This document shows positions 30,961-39,114 of a DNA stretch of 64,000 bases, piece by piece. The DNA is from Maricaulis salignorans (GTDB lineage Bacteria > Pseudomonadota > Alphaproteobacteria > Caulobacterales > Maricaulaceae). The translations under genes were made by a program, and so were the position numbers. Each line of letters opens with the position of its first letter. Within the stretch, counting starts at the first letter, position 1. The notes under the pieces were generated by a model, which worked only from the letters and a program-made list of their open reading frames with translations, made no database searches and was not told the DNA's origin. Where the stretch lies: assembly GCF_900103475.1 (NCBI RefSeq), contig NZ_FNHG01000015.1, forward strand, positions 1 through 64,000. Direction: 5' to 3'.

Positions 30961-32172
30961 TTAGCGGACAGGCAGTTCCCGTGACGGGTTTTCCTGCAGT
31001 GGACCGAGATCCCCGCGCTGCTCAAAATAGGCATCAATCCCGTTCAGGACAGCCGCCATCTGGCGACGACGCGCGGCCGCCGACGTCAAATTGGCCTCAT
31101 CATTTCGATTGGTCATGAAGCCCATTTCCAGCAATACGGCCGGCACACGCGAATCGAGCAGGACGAAGAGATTGGCCTGCCGGTGCGGATTCTGGAGCAA
31201 GGGACCGGCCGTCCCGAGATGCTCCAGCAAGACTTCGGCGAAGGCCGTGGACTGATTGCGCTTCTCGCGCAGTTCCAGCTCAACCAGGATATTGTTGACG
31301 TCGACCTGGTCGGTCGGCCCCTGGCCCTGGTGCGCCCGCTGGCGCGCCCGGTTCTCGGCCCGGTCATTCAGCGTATAGACGGCGGTACCGTGCACCGAGC
31401 TGTCGGCCGAGGAATCGGCGTGAATCGACAGGAAGAGGTCGGCCCGTTGTTCGACCATCACGCCGACGCGATTCTCCCAGGACGGGTAAACATCGCGGTC
31501 GCGGGTCATGTACACGTCATAGCGGCCGGTCGCCTCAAGCTGGCGCCGCAGTTCGCGCGCGGCTTCCAGGGCGACATCGCTTTCGCGTGTACCGCTCGGG
31601 CTGAGCGATCCGGGATCGCGGCCGCCATGACCGGCATCGATCACGAGGACACGACGCGCCCGTGATGGTGGCGGCGTATAGACAGCCTCGACGCGCTCGG
31701 CGATCAATGATTCGAGTTCACCCGTGCGGATAAAGCCGGATGTTGCCGCGAAACTGCGTGGATTGGCCGGAGCCAGGTCGATCACGAGGCGGTAATTATC
31801 CCCGGCGCTCGACGGATCCAGCACGAATTGGGAAGCGATCACAGCCGGGCCATCAAGCTCGAACACGACGCGCGAACTATTGGCGGAATTATTGAAGAAG
31901 CGGAAATTGCCAACCAGGCCAGCGCCGAGGCCCTCGCCGGTATCAAGCCCGCGTACGGCCCAGGCTGAGGCCGGCATGTCCACAACCAGGCGGTCGGGCG
32001 GGCCTTCCAGCGTGAAGGCCCGAAAACTGGCCGAATCGGAGATTTCAATCACGACCCGGGTCCGCTCATCCTCGACGCCAAATCGCACATCGCGGACCTG
32101 CTGATCCGCAACGGCACCCGCGCTGACGAGCAGACTACCGAGGATTGCCCAAATAAGCCGTTGAACTTGCAT
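30961..32172 (-). CDS. amiC: N-acetylmuramoyl-L-alanine amidase (AmiC-like)
   Basis: This 403-residue periplasmic amidase cleaves the lactyl-amide bond of peptidoglycan during cell separation. The start at 32172 gives a signal peptide ending SAGAVA. An AMIN domain (about 25-130) for localisation comes first, then an Amidase_3 domain. Its zinc residues lie in VIDAGHGGRDPG, in the glutamate near VALEAAREL and in SIHADS, with the catalytic Glu in LLEMGFMTN. Regulation by an EnvC-like activator is typical of the family, but no such gene is adjacent. It diverges from rne. Confidence 0.93.
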   Translation of the reverse strand: MQVQRLIWAILGSLLVSAGAVADQQVRDVRFGVEDERTRVVIEISDSASFRAFTLEGPPDRLVVDMPASAWAVRGLDTGEGLGAGLVGNFRFFNNSANSSRVVFELDGPAVIASQFVLDPSSAGDNYRLVIDLAPANPRSFAATSGFIRTGELESLIAERVEAVYTPPPSRARRVLVIDAGHGGRDPGSLSPSGTRESDVALEAARELRRQLEATGRYDVYMTRDRDVYPSWENRVGVMVEQRADLFLSIHADSSADSSVHGTAVYTLNDRAENRARQRAHQGQGPTDQVDVNNILVELELREKRNQSTAFAEVLLEHLGTAGPLLQNPHRQANLFVLLDSRVPAVLLEMGFMTNRNDEANLTSAAARRRQMAAVLNGIDAYFEQRGDLGPLQENPSRELPVR

Positions 32173-32467
32173 CACCACACCATCGCACATACCGTGATTC
32201 TGTACACGGCTTTTGATGCACCCTAACCGGTGGAGCTTGACGTTTCGTTGATGAAGCCCTGCAAACCCCGCTTTATTTTGCGACCGCCACAAAGGCTTTC
32301 CTTAGCCAACCGAATGTTGCATGCTCAAAAGGCCTTGGCAGATGATCGACTCCAAATGGAGTTGCGATACTTTTCCAGGCGCGAAGAGGCTGCGTCCGAT
32401 CCGGACGTGCCGACACGCTCTTCTTTAGCTGCGGGACAGATCTCTGATTACCCGCGGCCCCGACCGC
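32173..32467. other. Divergent amiC/rne intergenic region
   Basis: This stretch must hold the amiC promoter and most likely the rne promoter. It carries two small hairpins, at 32349-32362 (ACTCC/GGAGT) and 32394-32406 (GTCCG/CGGAC). I see no credible open frame and no clear -35/-10 pair. Confidence 0.4.
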
Positions 32468-32511
32468 CGCGCCCTCGCCCGCATGGTTTTCCATGGCCCG
32501 GGCGCGTTTTT
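32468..32511 (+). promoter_or_regulatory. Terminator-like hairpin in the rne leader, candidate attenuator
   Basis: CGCGCCC (32468-32474) pairs with GGGCGCG (32500-32506). The enclosed hairpin CATGG-TTTT-CCATG (32482-32495) stacks inside, and a run of five T follows at once (32507-32511). It points toward rne and lies 148 bases before its start codon. No plus-strand gene ends upstream, so it can only act on rne leader transcripts or be fortuitous. RNase E leaders are known targets of autoregulation. Confidence 0.5.
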
Positions 32512-32658
32512 GAAAACAGCCGACACGTGAGGCTAGCCTGATGCTTATATCTTTGCTGCCAGGCCACAGCTCACCCATCGCGCCCCCGCCACTCCTGATA
32601 TCTGCGCCCTTCCTTCCGGAAGCCCGCGGTCAGGATGTGCGCGCAGGAGACACCTTTT

Positions 32659-35439
32659 ATGTCAAAGAAAATGTTGATCGATGCAGGTCACCCGGAAGAG
32701 ACCCGCGTCGTTGTCGTCGACGGAACCAAAGTTGAGGATTTCGACTTCGAGTCTGCATCACGCCGCCCGATTCGCGGCAATATCTATCTCGCAAAAGTCA
32801 CGCGGGTAGAGCCATCGCTGCAGGCGGCCTTCGTTGAATATGGCGGCAATCGCCACGGCTTTCTCGCCTTCAACGAAATCCATCCCGATTATTATCAGAT
32901 TCCCTATGAGGATCGCGCCGCCCTCGCCGCCGAGGAAGCCAGCGCTGCTGATTCCGATTCCGACGATGAAGCCGAAACCGTCAGCGAAACGCCCGCCGTC
33001 GAGACTGACGAGTCCGGTGAGCCGATCGAGGCTGCCGAAAGCTTCGGTGATGACAGCGATGACGATGATGACGACATCGCAGAAGAAAAGGCCGCCCGTC
33101 GCAGCCGGCAGCTTTATCGCAAATACAAGATCCAGGAAGTCGTCAAACGGCGTCAGATCCTGCTGGTCCAGGTAGCCAAGGAAGAGCGCGGCAATAAGGG
33201 CGCGGCCCTGACGACCTATCTCTCGCTGGCCGGCCGCTATTGTGTCCTGATGCCAAACACCCCGCGCGGTGGCGGCATCTCACGCAAGATCGCCAATGTC
33301 ACCGACCGCAAGCGCCTGAAATCCGTCGTCAGCGAGCTGGACCTGCCCAAGGGCATTGGCCTGATCATTCGCACCGCCGGTGCCTCGCGCACCAAGATCG
33401 AAATCCGCCGCGATGCCGATTATTTGCTGCGCCTGTGGGAAAATATCCGTGAGCTGACGCTGAAATCCGTCGCTCCGGCGCTGATCTATGAGGAAGGCAA
33501 TCTCGTCAAGCGCGCGATTCGCGACCTCTATGACAAGGATATCGACGGCGTGCTGGTCGAAGGCGAGGCCGCCTATAAGGAAGCCAAGGCCTTCATGCGC
33601 ATGCTGATGCCGAGCCATGCCAAGAAGGTTCAGCACTATAACGAAATCGTGCCGCTCTTCCTGCAGCATCAGGTCGAAACCCAGCTGGAAGCGATCTATT
33701 CGCCCATCGCACCGCTGAAATCGGGTGGCTATATCGTCATCAACCCGACCGAAGCGCTGGTCTCGATCGACGTCAATTCCGGACGCTCGACCCGCGAACG
33801 CAATATCGAAACCACCGCGGTCAAGACCAATATCGAGGCCGCTCATGAAGCGGCGCGCCAGATGCGCCTGCGTGATCTGGCCGGTCTGATCGTGATCGAT
33901 TTCATCGATATGGATGAATCGAAGAATGTGCGTGCCGTTGAAAAGGTGATGAAGGACGCGCTGAAACGCGACCGGGCCCGCCTGCAAATGGGCCGTATTT
34001 CCCAGTTCGGGCTGATGGAGATTTCCCGTCAGCGCCGCCGCACCAGTCTGATCGAAGGCTCCACCGAGCCCTGCCCTCACTGTAAGGGAAGCGGCTATAT
34101 CCGCTCGGTCGAATCGAGTGCGCTGGTCGCCCTGCGCGGGCTGGAAAAGGAAGGCATGCGTGGCCGCGCCAAGCGGGTCCGCATCTCACTGCCGACCTCG
34201 ATTGCCATCTATATGCTCAATGAGAAGCGCGATCACCTCCTGGCGATCGAAGAGCGTTTCCAGATGAATATCTCCGTCGCATCCGATGACGAGGTCATCG
34301 CGCCGGAATTCGTCATCGAAGCCATTGAGCTGCGGGCACCGGGCGAGGAATTCGTAATTCCGCGCCAGGCCGTCGTCGCTGACGCCGAGGATCTCGCCGA
34401 CCAGCTCGTTATGGACGAGGAAGAAGACGAAGCGGAAAGCGTTGAAAGCGAAAGCCAGGAACGGGGCCGTTCGCGCTCCCGCGGCAAGCGTGACGCAGCC
34501 CCCGCCGAGGGCACCGAAGCGGGCGATGGTGAAACGGCCGAGGACGGCACGCGTCGCCGTCGCCGCCGTCGCCGGCGCAAGGGTTCCTCTGATGACGGGA
34601 GCGCCGAAGCCGGCACCAGCGCCGAAACCGCCGAAAACACCGCGGACGAGGATGGCGCTGAAGCCGGGGACGCCGAAACGGACGAACAGGCACCGGGAAC
34701 GCCGGCAGCCGAGGATGGTGATGTACCACGCCGCCGCCGTCGCCGTGGCCGTCGGGGCGGACGTTCGCGCCGTCGCACAGAAGGACAGGGCAGCGAAGGT
34801 CAGGGCAGTGACGATCAGGCCAGTGAGAACCAGGCCGAAGCCACGCCTGCCGACGAGACCACCGCTGCCGCGCCCGTCACAGCCGGCGCCGATGCGGCAA
34901 CACCCGCCTCTGAAGCCGCGGACACTGCCAGCGCCGAGAAGCCTGTGCGCAAGCGCGCCCCTCGCCGCCGCAAGACTGCGGACGCCGAGACAGCGCCCGC
35001 CGAGAGTGATGCTCCAGAAGCGGCCGCAAGCGAGGCTGTCGCGGCGCCGGCGGACGAAGCTGCGGCCACGGATGAGGCGCCCAAGCGCCGCACCCGGCGC
35101 CCCCGCAAGACCGCCGAGACGGTAGCGTCTGAGGCCGATGCCGCACCGGCTGAAGCCGAAAAGCCCAAGCCCAAACCCCGCACCCGCCGCAAAAAGGCCG
35201 AAGTCGAGGCCGAGGCTGCGGTGGTGACGTCTGAGACTGAAGCGGCACCTGCCGCGACGGAAAAACCGGCGCCCAAGCGTAAACGTGCCACGACGGCCAA
35301 GCCGGCAGCCAAAGCGGCCGCCAAGCCAGCCCCTGCCGCCGAACCGGAAGCCCAGGCTCCGGTCGAGACGGCCGAGGCCCAACCCGCCAAACCGGTCAAA
35401 CGCGGCTGGTGGAACCGGACAGGGCTGTTCGGCAAGTAA
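32659..35439 (+). CDS. rne: Ribonuclease E, degradosome endonuclease
   Basis: This 926-residue RNase E starts at 32659, eight bases after AGGAGA. The S1 domain (about 35-190) is split by a long acidic insert rich in Asp/Glu. The catalytic core follows, with D371 in SIDVNSGRST and D414 in IVIDFIDMDESKN matching E. coli D303 and D346 at the same 43-residue spacing. The Zn-link cysteines are C472 and C475 in PCPHCKGSG. The C-terminal 330 residues are disordered, with alternating Arg-rich and Ala/Glu-rich blocks. The end, KRGWWNRTGLFGK, contains the GWW peptide that docks PNPase in Caulobacter. Confidence 0.95.
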   Translation: MSKKMLIDAGHPEETRVVVVDGTKVEDFDFESASRRPIRGNIYLAKVTRVEPSLQAAFVEYGGNRHGFLAFNEIHPDYYQIPYEDRAALAAEEASAADSDSDDEAETVSETPAVETDESGEPIEAAESFGDDSDDDDDDIAEEKAARRSRQLYRKYKIQEVVKRRQILLVQVAKEERGNKGAALTTYLSLAGRYCVLMPNTPRGGGISRKIANVTDRKRLKSVVSELDLPKGIGLIIRTAGASRTKIEIRRDADYLLRLWENIRELTLKSVAPALIYEEGNLVKRAIRDLYDKDIDGVLVEGEAAYKEAKAFMRMLMPSHAKKVQHYNEIVPLFLQHQVETQLEAIYSPIAPLKSGGYIVINPTEALVSIDVNSGRSTRERNIETTAVKTNIEAAHEAARQMRLRDLAGLIVIDFIDMDESKNVRAVEKVMKDALKRDRARLQMGRISQFGLMEISRQRRRTSLIEGSTEPCPHCKGSGYIRSVESSALVALRGLEKEGMRGRAKRVRISLPTSIAIYMLNEKRDHLLAIEERFQMNISVASDDEVIAPEFVIEAIELRAPGEEFVIPRQAVVADAEDLADQLVMDEEEDEAESVESESQERGRSRSRGKRDAAPAEGTEAGDGETAEDGTRRRRRRRRRKGSSDDGSAEAGTSAETAENTADEDGAEAGDAETDEQAPGTPAAEDGDVPRRRRRRGRRGGRSRRRTEGQGSEGQGSDDQASENQAEATPADETTAAAPVTAGADAATPASEAADTASAEKPVRKRAPRRRKTADAETAPAESDAPEAAASEAVAAPADEAAATDEAPKRRTRRPRKTAETVASEADAAPAEAEKPKPKPRTRRKKAEVEAEAAVVTSETEAAPAATEKPAPKRKRATTAKPAAKAAAKPAPAAEPEAQAPVETAEAQPAKPVKRGWWNRTGLFGK

Positions 35440-35552
35440 GATGACCGGCGGGCCGGGCGATCCATTCGCCCGGCCCGCCTGGCCATACCATTGAATTCTG
35501 TATCAAAAGCGTGCAGGGTTTTGCAAAGCGGGGGCTTGGGAGTGGAAGCTGA

Positions 35553-36914
35553 ATGCGACCTCTGAAATCCATCGTCACAGCCTGCCTGGCATCCGTAGCC
35601 CTGCTCACGCCGGTCTCGGCCCAATCGCTGATCCGCGACACCGAGATCGAGCACACCTTGCGCGATTATGCCGACCCCCTGCTCGATGCAGCGGGTTTGA
35701 CGCCCGCCAACGTGCATCTCTACATCATTGCCGATCCGTCGATTAATGCCTTCGTGACGGGTGGCCAGAACATCTTTCTGCATACCGGCATCATCATCGA
35801 AGCCGAAACCCCCAACCAGCTCAAGGGGGTGATCGCCCACGAAACCGGCCATATCGCTGGCGCCCACCTGGCGCGGGTCGGTGACGGAATCGGCGCGGCA
35901 CAAGTGCCCATGTTTATCTCGCTCGGCCTCGGTTTGTTGGCTGCTTTCGCCGGAGAAGGCGGGGCAGCTGGCGCGCTGATGGCCTCGAGCCAGCAATTTG
36001 GTGCCCTCTCCTTCATGACCTATAGCCGCGCCCAGGAAGCCTCGGCCGACCAGGCCGCGCTGCAATATCTGGAAACCACCGGACAATCGCCGGAGGGTCT
36101 CGTCGAGTTCTTCGAGCGCTTTCGCTACCAGGAAGTGATGTCGAATGCGCGCCGCTTTCCCTATTTCCGCTCTCACCCGCTCTCGTCGGAGCGCATCTCC
36201 ATTCTGCGCAATAATGCCGATGCCGCCGACCATGTGAATGTCAACGACACGCCAGAGGAAATTGCCAATCTGCGGCGTCTGCAGGGCAAGATTTACGGCT
36301 TCCTGACCGAGCCGGAATTCGTCCTCTACCGCTATCCGCGCACGGATCAGAGCCTGCCCGCGCGCTATGCGCGCGCCGTGGCCTATTTCCGGGTGGCCCG
36401 GCTGGACGAAGCCCGGCTGGAAATCGAGAGCCTGATCGCCGAGGAGCCGGACAACCCCTATTTCCAGGAACTCTACGGACAGATGTTGTTCGAAACCGGC
36501 AATATCCGCGAATCCATTCCCTATCATGCACGTTCCGTCGAGCTTGAGCCGACCGCGCCACTGCTGCGATTGAATCTGGCGATTTCACAGATTGCCTCCG
36601 ACGATGACAGCCTGCTTGAGGAGGCCGAAGGCCATCTTCAGGTCGCCCTTGATATCGAACCCGACAACGCCTTCGCCTGGTATCAGCTCTCCATCGTCCA
36701 TCAGCGCAATGGCGATACCGCGCTGGCCCAGCTGGCCGTCGCAGAGCAGGCTTTTTCGGTTGGTGATGCCGACCGGGCGGTGATGTTCGCCGGGCGCGCG
36801 CGCGCCTCGCTCGACCAGGGCACGCCAGCCTGGATCCGTGCGACCGAGATCGAGACGATCAGCATTCCCCTCGCCGCAGAACAACGCCGCCAGCGGCGCA
36901 TCAATTTGCGCTGA
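35553..36914 (+). CDS. M48 family periplasmic metalloprotease with TPR region (BepA-like)
   Basis: This 453-residue protease has a signal peptide (cleavage near VSAQS). The M48 zinc motif is H96-E-T-G-H100, and the third ligand is the glutamate of AQEASADQAAL. A hydrophobic stretch separates the two motifs. The C-terminal 230 residues are helical TPR-type repeats with ARAVAYFRVARLDEARLE and LYGQMLFETGNIRESIPYH. BepA-type proteins handle outer-membrane protein quality control, which I infer here. Three bases separate it from the next gene. Confidence 0.9.
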   Translation: MRPLKSIVTACLASVALLTPVSAQSLIRDTEIEHTLRDYADPLLDAAGLTPANVHLYIIADPSINAFVTGGQNIFLHTGIIIEAETPNQLKGVIAHETGHIAGAHLARVGDGIGAAQVPMFISLGLGLLAAFAGEGGAAGALMASSQQFGALSFMTYSRAQEASADQAALQYLETTGQSPEGLVEFFERFRYQEVMSNARRFPYFRSHPLSSERISILRNNADAADHVNVNDTPEEIANLRRLQGKIYGFLTEPEFVLYRYPRTDQSLPARYARAVAYFRVARLDEARLEIESLIAEEPDNPYFQELYGQMLFETGNIRESIPYHARSVELEPTAPLLRLNLAISQIASDDDSLLEEAEGHLQVALDIEPDNAFAWYQLSIVHQRNGDTALAQLAVAEQAFSVGDADRAVMFAGRARASLDQGTPAWIRATEIETISIPLAAEQRRQRRINLR

Positions 36915-36917
36915 GCA

Positions 36918-38102
36918 ATGGACACAAGCGAACAGGCCAATGATGAGGCGCAAGCCACACCATCGCTGACCCTGGCGGCTATTGAGGGTCTGGCCGGCAT
37001 CGCGCCGGAAGACTGGAACGGAATCGCCAACCCTCCAGGCGCTGAATACGACCCCTTCCTGAGCTGGAATTTCCTGCAGGCGCTTGAGGAGAGCGGCTGC
37101 GTTGGCGGTGAGAGCGGCTGGGCGCCGCACCATCTGCTGGCCCGCGATGCGGCCGGCGCGCTCAAGGGCGCCCTGCCGCTCTATCTCAAATTCCACAGCC
37201 AGGGCGAATATGTCTTCGACCATGGCTGGGCCGAGAGTTTTGAACAGGCCGGCGGGCGCTATTACCCCAAACTCCTGACCGCCATTCCATTCTCTCCCGT
37301 GACCGGGCGCCGGATCCTGGCGACAGACCACGCGGTTCGCCGTGCACTTGTGACCGGCATGACCGAAGCCGCACGCCAATGGGGCGTGTCGAGCTGGCAT
37401 GTAAACTTTCCCACGCCCGCAGAATGGTCGGAACTGGGCGAGGCCGGCCTGCTGCAACGCATCGACCGGCAATTCATCTGGTCCAATCGCGGCTATGCCA
37501 GCTATGACGATTTTCTCGGGGCCCTCTCCTCACGCAAACGCAAGGCCCTGCGCAACGAACGCGCCTCGGCCCAGGCCGGGCTAGAGATCGAGCATCTCAC
37601 GGGTCCCGATCTGAAACCGGAGCACTGGGACGTCTTCTTCGCCTGCTATCAGGACACCGGCGCACGCAAATGGGGCCGCCCCTATCTCAACCGCGAATTC
37701 TTCGAACTGATCCATCAACGCATGGCCGACCAGGTCCTGCTGGTTCTGGCGAAGAAGGATGGGCGCCATATCGCCGCCGCGCTCAACTTCATTGGCTCCA
37801 ATGCCCTGTATGGCCGCTATTGGGGCCTGCTGGAAGAGCATCCTCACCTGCATTTCGAGCTCTGCTATCACCAGGCGATCGATGTCGCGATCCGGCTTGG
37901 TCTCGACCGTGTTGAAGCCGGTGCCCAGGGCGAGCACAAGCTGGCGCGCGGCTACCGCCCGCAACCGGTCTATTCCGCCCACTGGATCGCGCATGAGGGC
38001 TTCCGCCATGCCGTCGCCGACTATCTGGAACGCGAGCGCCCGGCCGTGCTCGCGGACATCGCCTTGCTTGATGCGGAAAGTCCGTATAAAATCTGTGATT
38101 GA
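36918..38102 (+). CDS. GNAT/FemAB-like N-acyltransferase (COG3146)
   Basis: This 394-residue protein matches the COG3146 family (DUF482), predicted acyltransferases with a tandem GNAT fold. Conserved landmarks are DPFLSWNFLQALEESGC, the HWNF-type segment SSWHVNFP, RKALRNER and GAQGEHKLARGYRP near the C-terminus. Substrate is unknown; the family is often called peptidogalactan-like biosynthesis protein without proof. It sits between the M48 protease gene and the DUF2007-like gene in one operon. Confidence 0.8.
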   Translation: MDTSEQANDEAQATPSLTLAAIEGLAGIAPEDWNGIANPPGAEYDPFLSWNFLQALEESGCVGGESGWAPHHLLARDAAGALKGALPLYLKFHSQGEYVFDHGWAESFEQAGGRYYPKLLTAIPFSPVTGRRILATDHAVRRALVTGMTEAARQWGVSSWHVNFPTPAEWSELGEAGLLQRIDRQFIWSNRGYASYDDFLGALSSRKRKALRNERASAQAGLEIEHLTGPDLKPEHWDVFFACYQDTGARKWGRPYLNREFFELIHQRMADQVLLVLAKKDGRHIAAALNFIGSNALYGRYWGLLEEHPHLHFELCYHQAIDVAIRLGLDRVEAGAQGEHKLARGYRPQPVYSAHWIAHEGFRHAVADYLERERPAVLADIALLDAESPYKICD

Positions 38103-38533
38103 TGGTCAACCCAACCACACCCGTACTGGTCCACTCCCACGGACACGCCGTGATCGTGGTGAATGCCCTCCAGGCCGCCGGCATCCCGGCGGTGATCGCC
38201 GACAATCATATGCAGGACCTCTATCCGGGGATGGATCACGGATTTCTTCGCCCCCGTATTCTGGTGCCTCCGGCCTGCGAGGCCGAGGCGCGCGCCATCA
38301 TCGCGCAGGCCCAGGTCACAGACGAAGCCCCGCTCTACCCCTGCCCGCACTGCGGCGGTGAAACCCAGGTCAGGACACGCCCTGTCATGGCCGCGGTCCT
38401 ACTGACACTGACGGGACAGTTTTCGAAACTCCGCAACCAGCCTCGCTTTTGCCGCGACTGCGACAGCTATGACGACGTCGCCGATCCCGAGCCCTTCACG
38501 GCCGAAGAACTGGGTTATCCGCCCATCCGCTGA
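38102..38533 (+). CDS. DUF2007-like small protein with C-terminal zinc ribbon
   Basis: This 143-residue protein has its ATG at 38102, sharing one base with the upstream stop. The N-terminal half looks like a DUF2007 domain (VVNALQAAGIPAVIADNHM, then RILVPPACEAEARAII), an alpha/beta module of unknown role. The second half has CPHCGG and CRDC spaced by about 35 residues, a likely zinc ribbon. A short hydrophobic stretch, VMAAVLLTLTG, lies between the cysteine pairs. Function unknown. Confidence 0.75.
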   Translation: MVNPTTPVLVHSHGHAVIVVNALQAAGIPAVIADNHMQDLYPGMDHGFLRPRILVPPACEAEARAIIAQAQVTDEAPLYPCPHCGGETQVRTRPVMAAVLLTLTGQFSKLRNQPRFCRDCDSYDDVADPEPFTAEELGYPPIR

Positions 38534-38682
38534 CCCTGCAGTGAAATCGCTGATTTCCCTTTGAGGGCGCGGCGGCCAGCCATCCCCTGACAGCGCTTGG
38601 CAGGATGCAGCTCGCCCGATCACGCTGCTGGATCATCCGCGCCCGAAATCCTACACTCCACCGGCAAACTCGGAGACACGCC

Positions 38683-39114
38683 ATGAGCCTCGACGGCAGC
38701 TACGACCCGGACAATATTTTCGCGAAGATCCTGCGCGGCGAACTGCCCTGCGTGAAAATCTATGAGGACGATGTGGTCCTCTCCTTCATGGATATCTTCC
38801 CGCAGGCACCCGGCCATGTCCTCGTCGTGCCCAAGGAAGCGGCGCGCAATGCGCTGGAGCTGTCGGATGATGCCCTTGCGGCAGCCATGTTGCGGGTCAA
38901 GCGGATCGGCAATGCGGTCAAGGCCGCGCTGGCGCCGGACGGGATCATGATCGCCCAGCTCAATGGCGCGCCCGCCGGCCAGACCGTCTTCCACGTCCAT
39001 TTCCACATCATTCCGCGCAGCGATGGCGCGCAACTCGCCATGCATGCCGGCGGCAAGGCGGATATGGCCGAGCTGGAGGCCCAGGCCAAGAAGATCGCCT
39101 CTTTCCTGGACTAG
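38683..39114 (+). CDS. HIT family nucleotide-binding hydrolase
   Basis: This 143-residue histidine-triad protein probably hydrolyses purine nucleoside phosphoramidates or dinucleotides. The triad HVHFH is intact, and DNIFAKILRGELPC and GHVLVVPKEA are typical of the HinT branch. The start at 38683 has CGGAG upstream and fits the family N-terminus. Its stop codon shares CTAG with the stop of the convergent recQ gene. Confidence 0.92.
   Translation: MSLDGSYDPDNIFAKILRGELPCVKIYEDDVVLSFMDIFPQAPGHVLVVPKEAARNALELSDDALAAAMLRVKRIGNAVKAALAPDGIMIAQLNGAPAGQTVFHVHFHIIPRSDGAQLAMHAGGKADMAELEAQAKKIASFLD

Noticed and set aside
34186-36527. Two long minus-strand frames opposite the rne tail and the M48 gene
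   Set aside because: Gly/Ala/Arg-rich translations that mirror the repetitive rne C-terminal codons.
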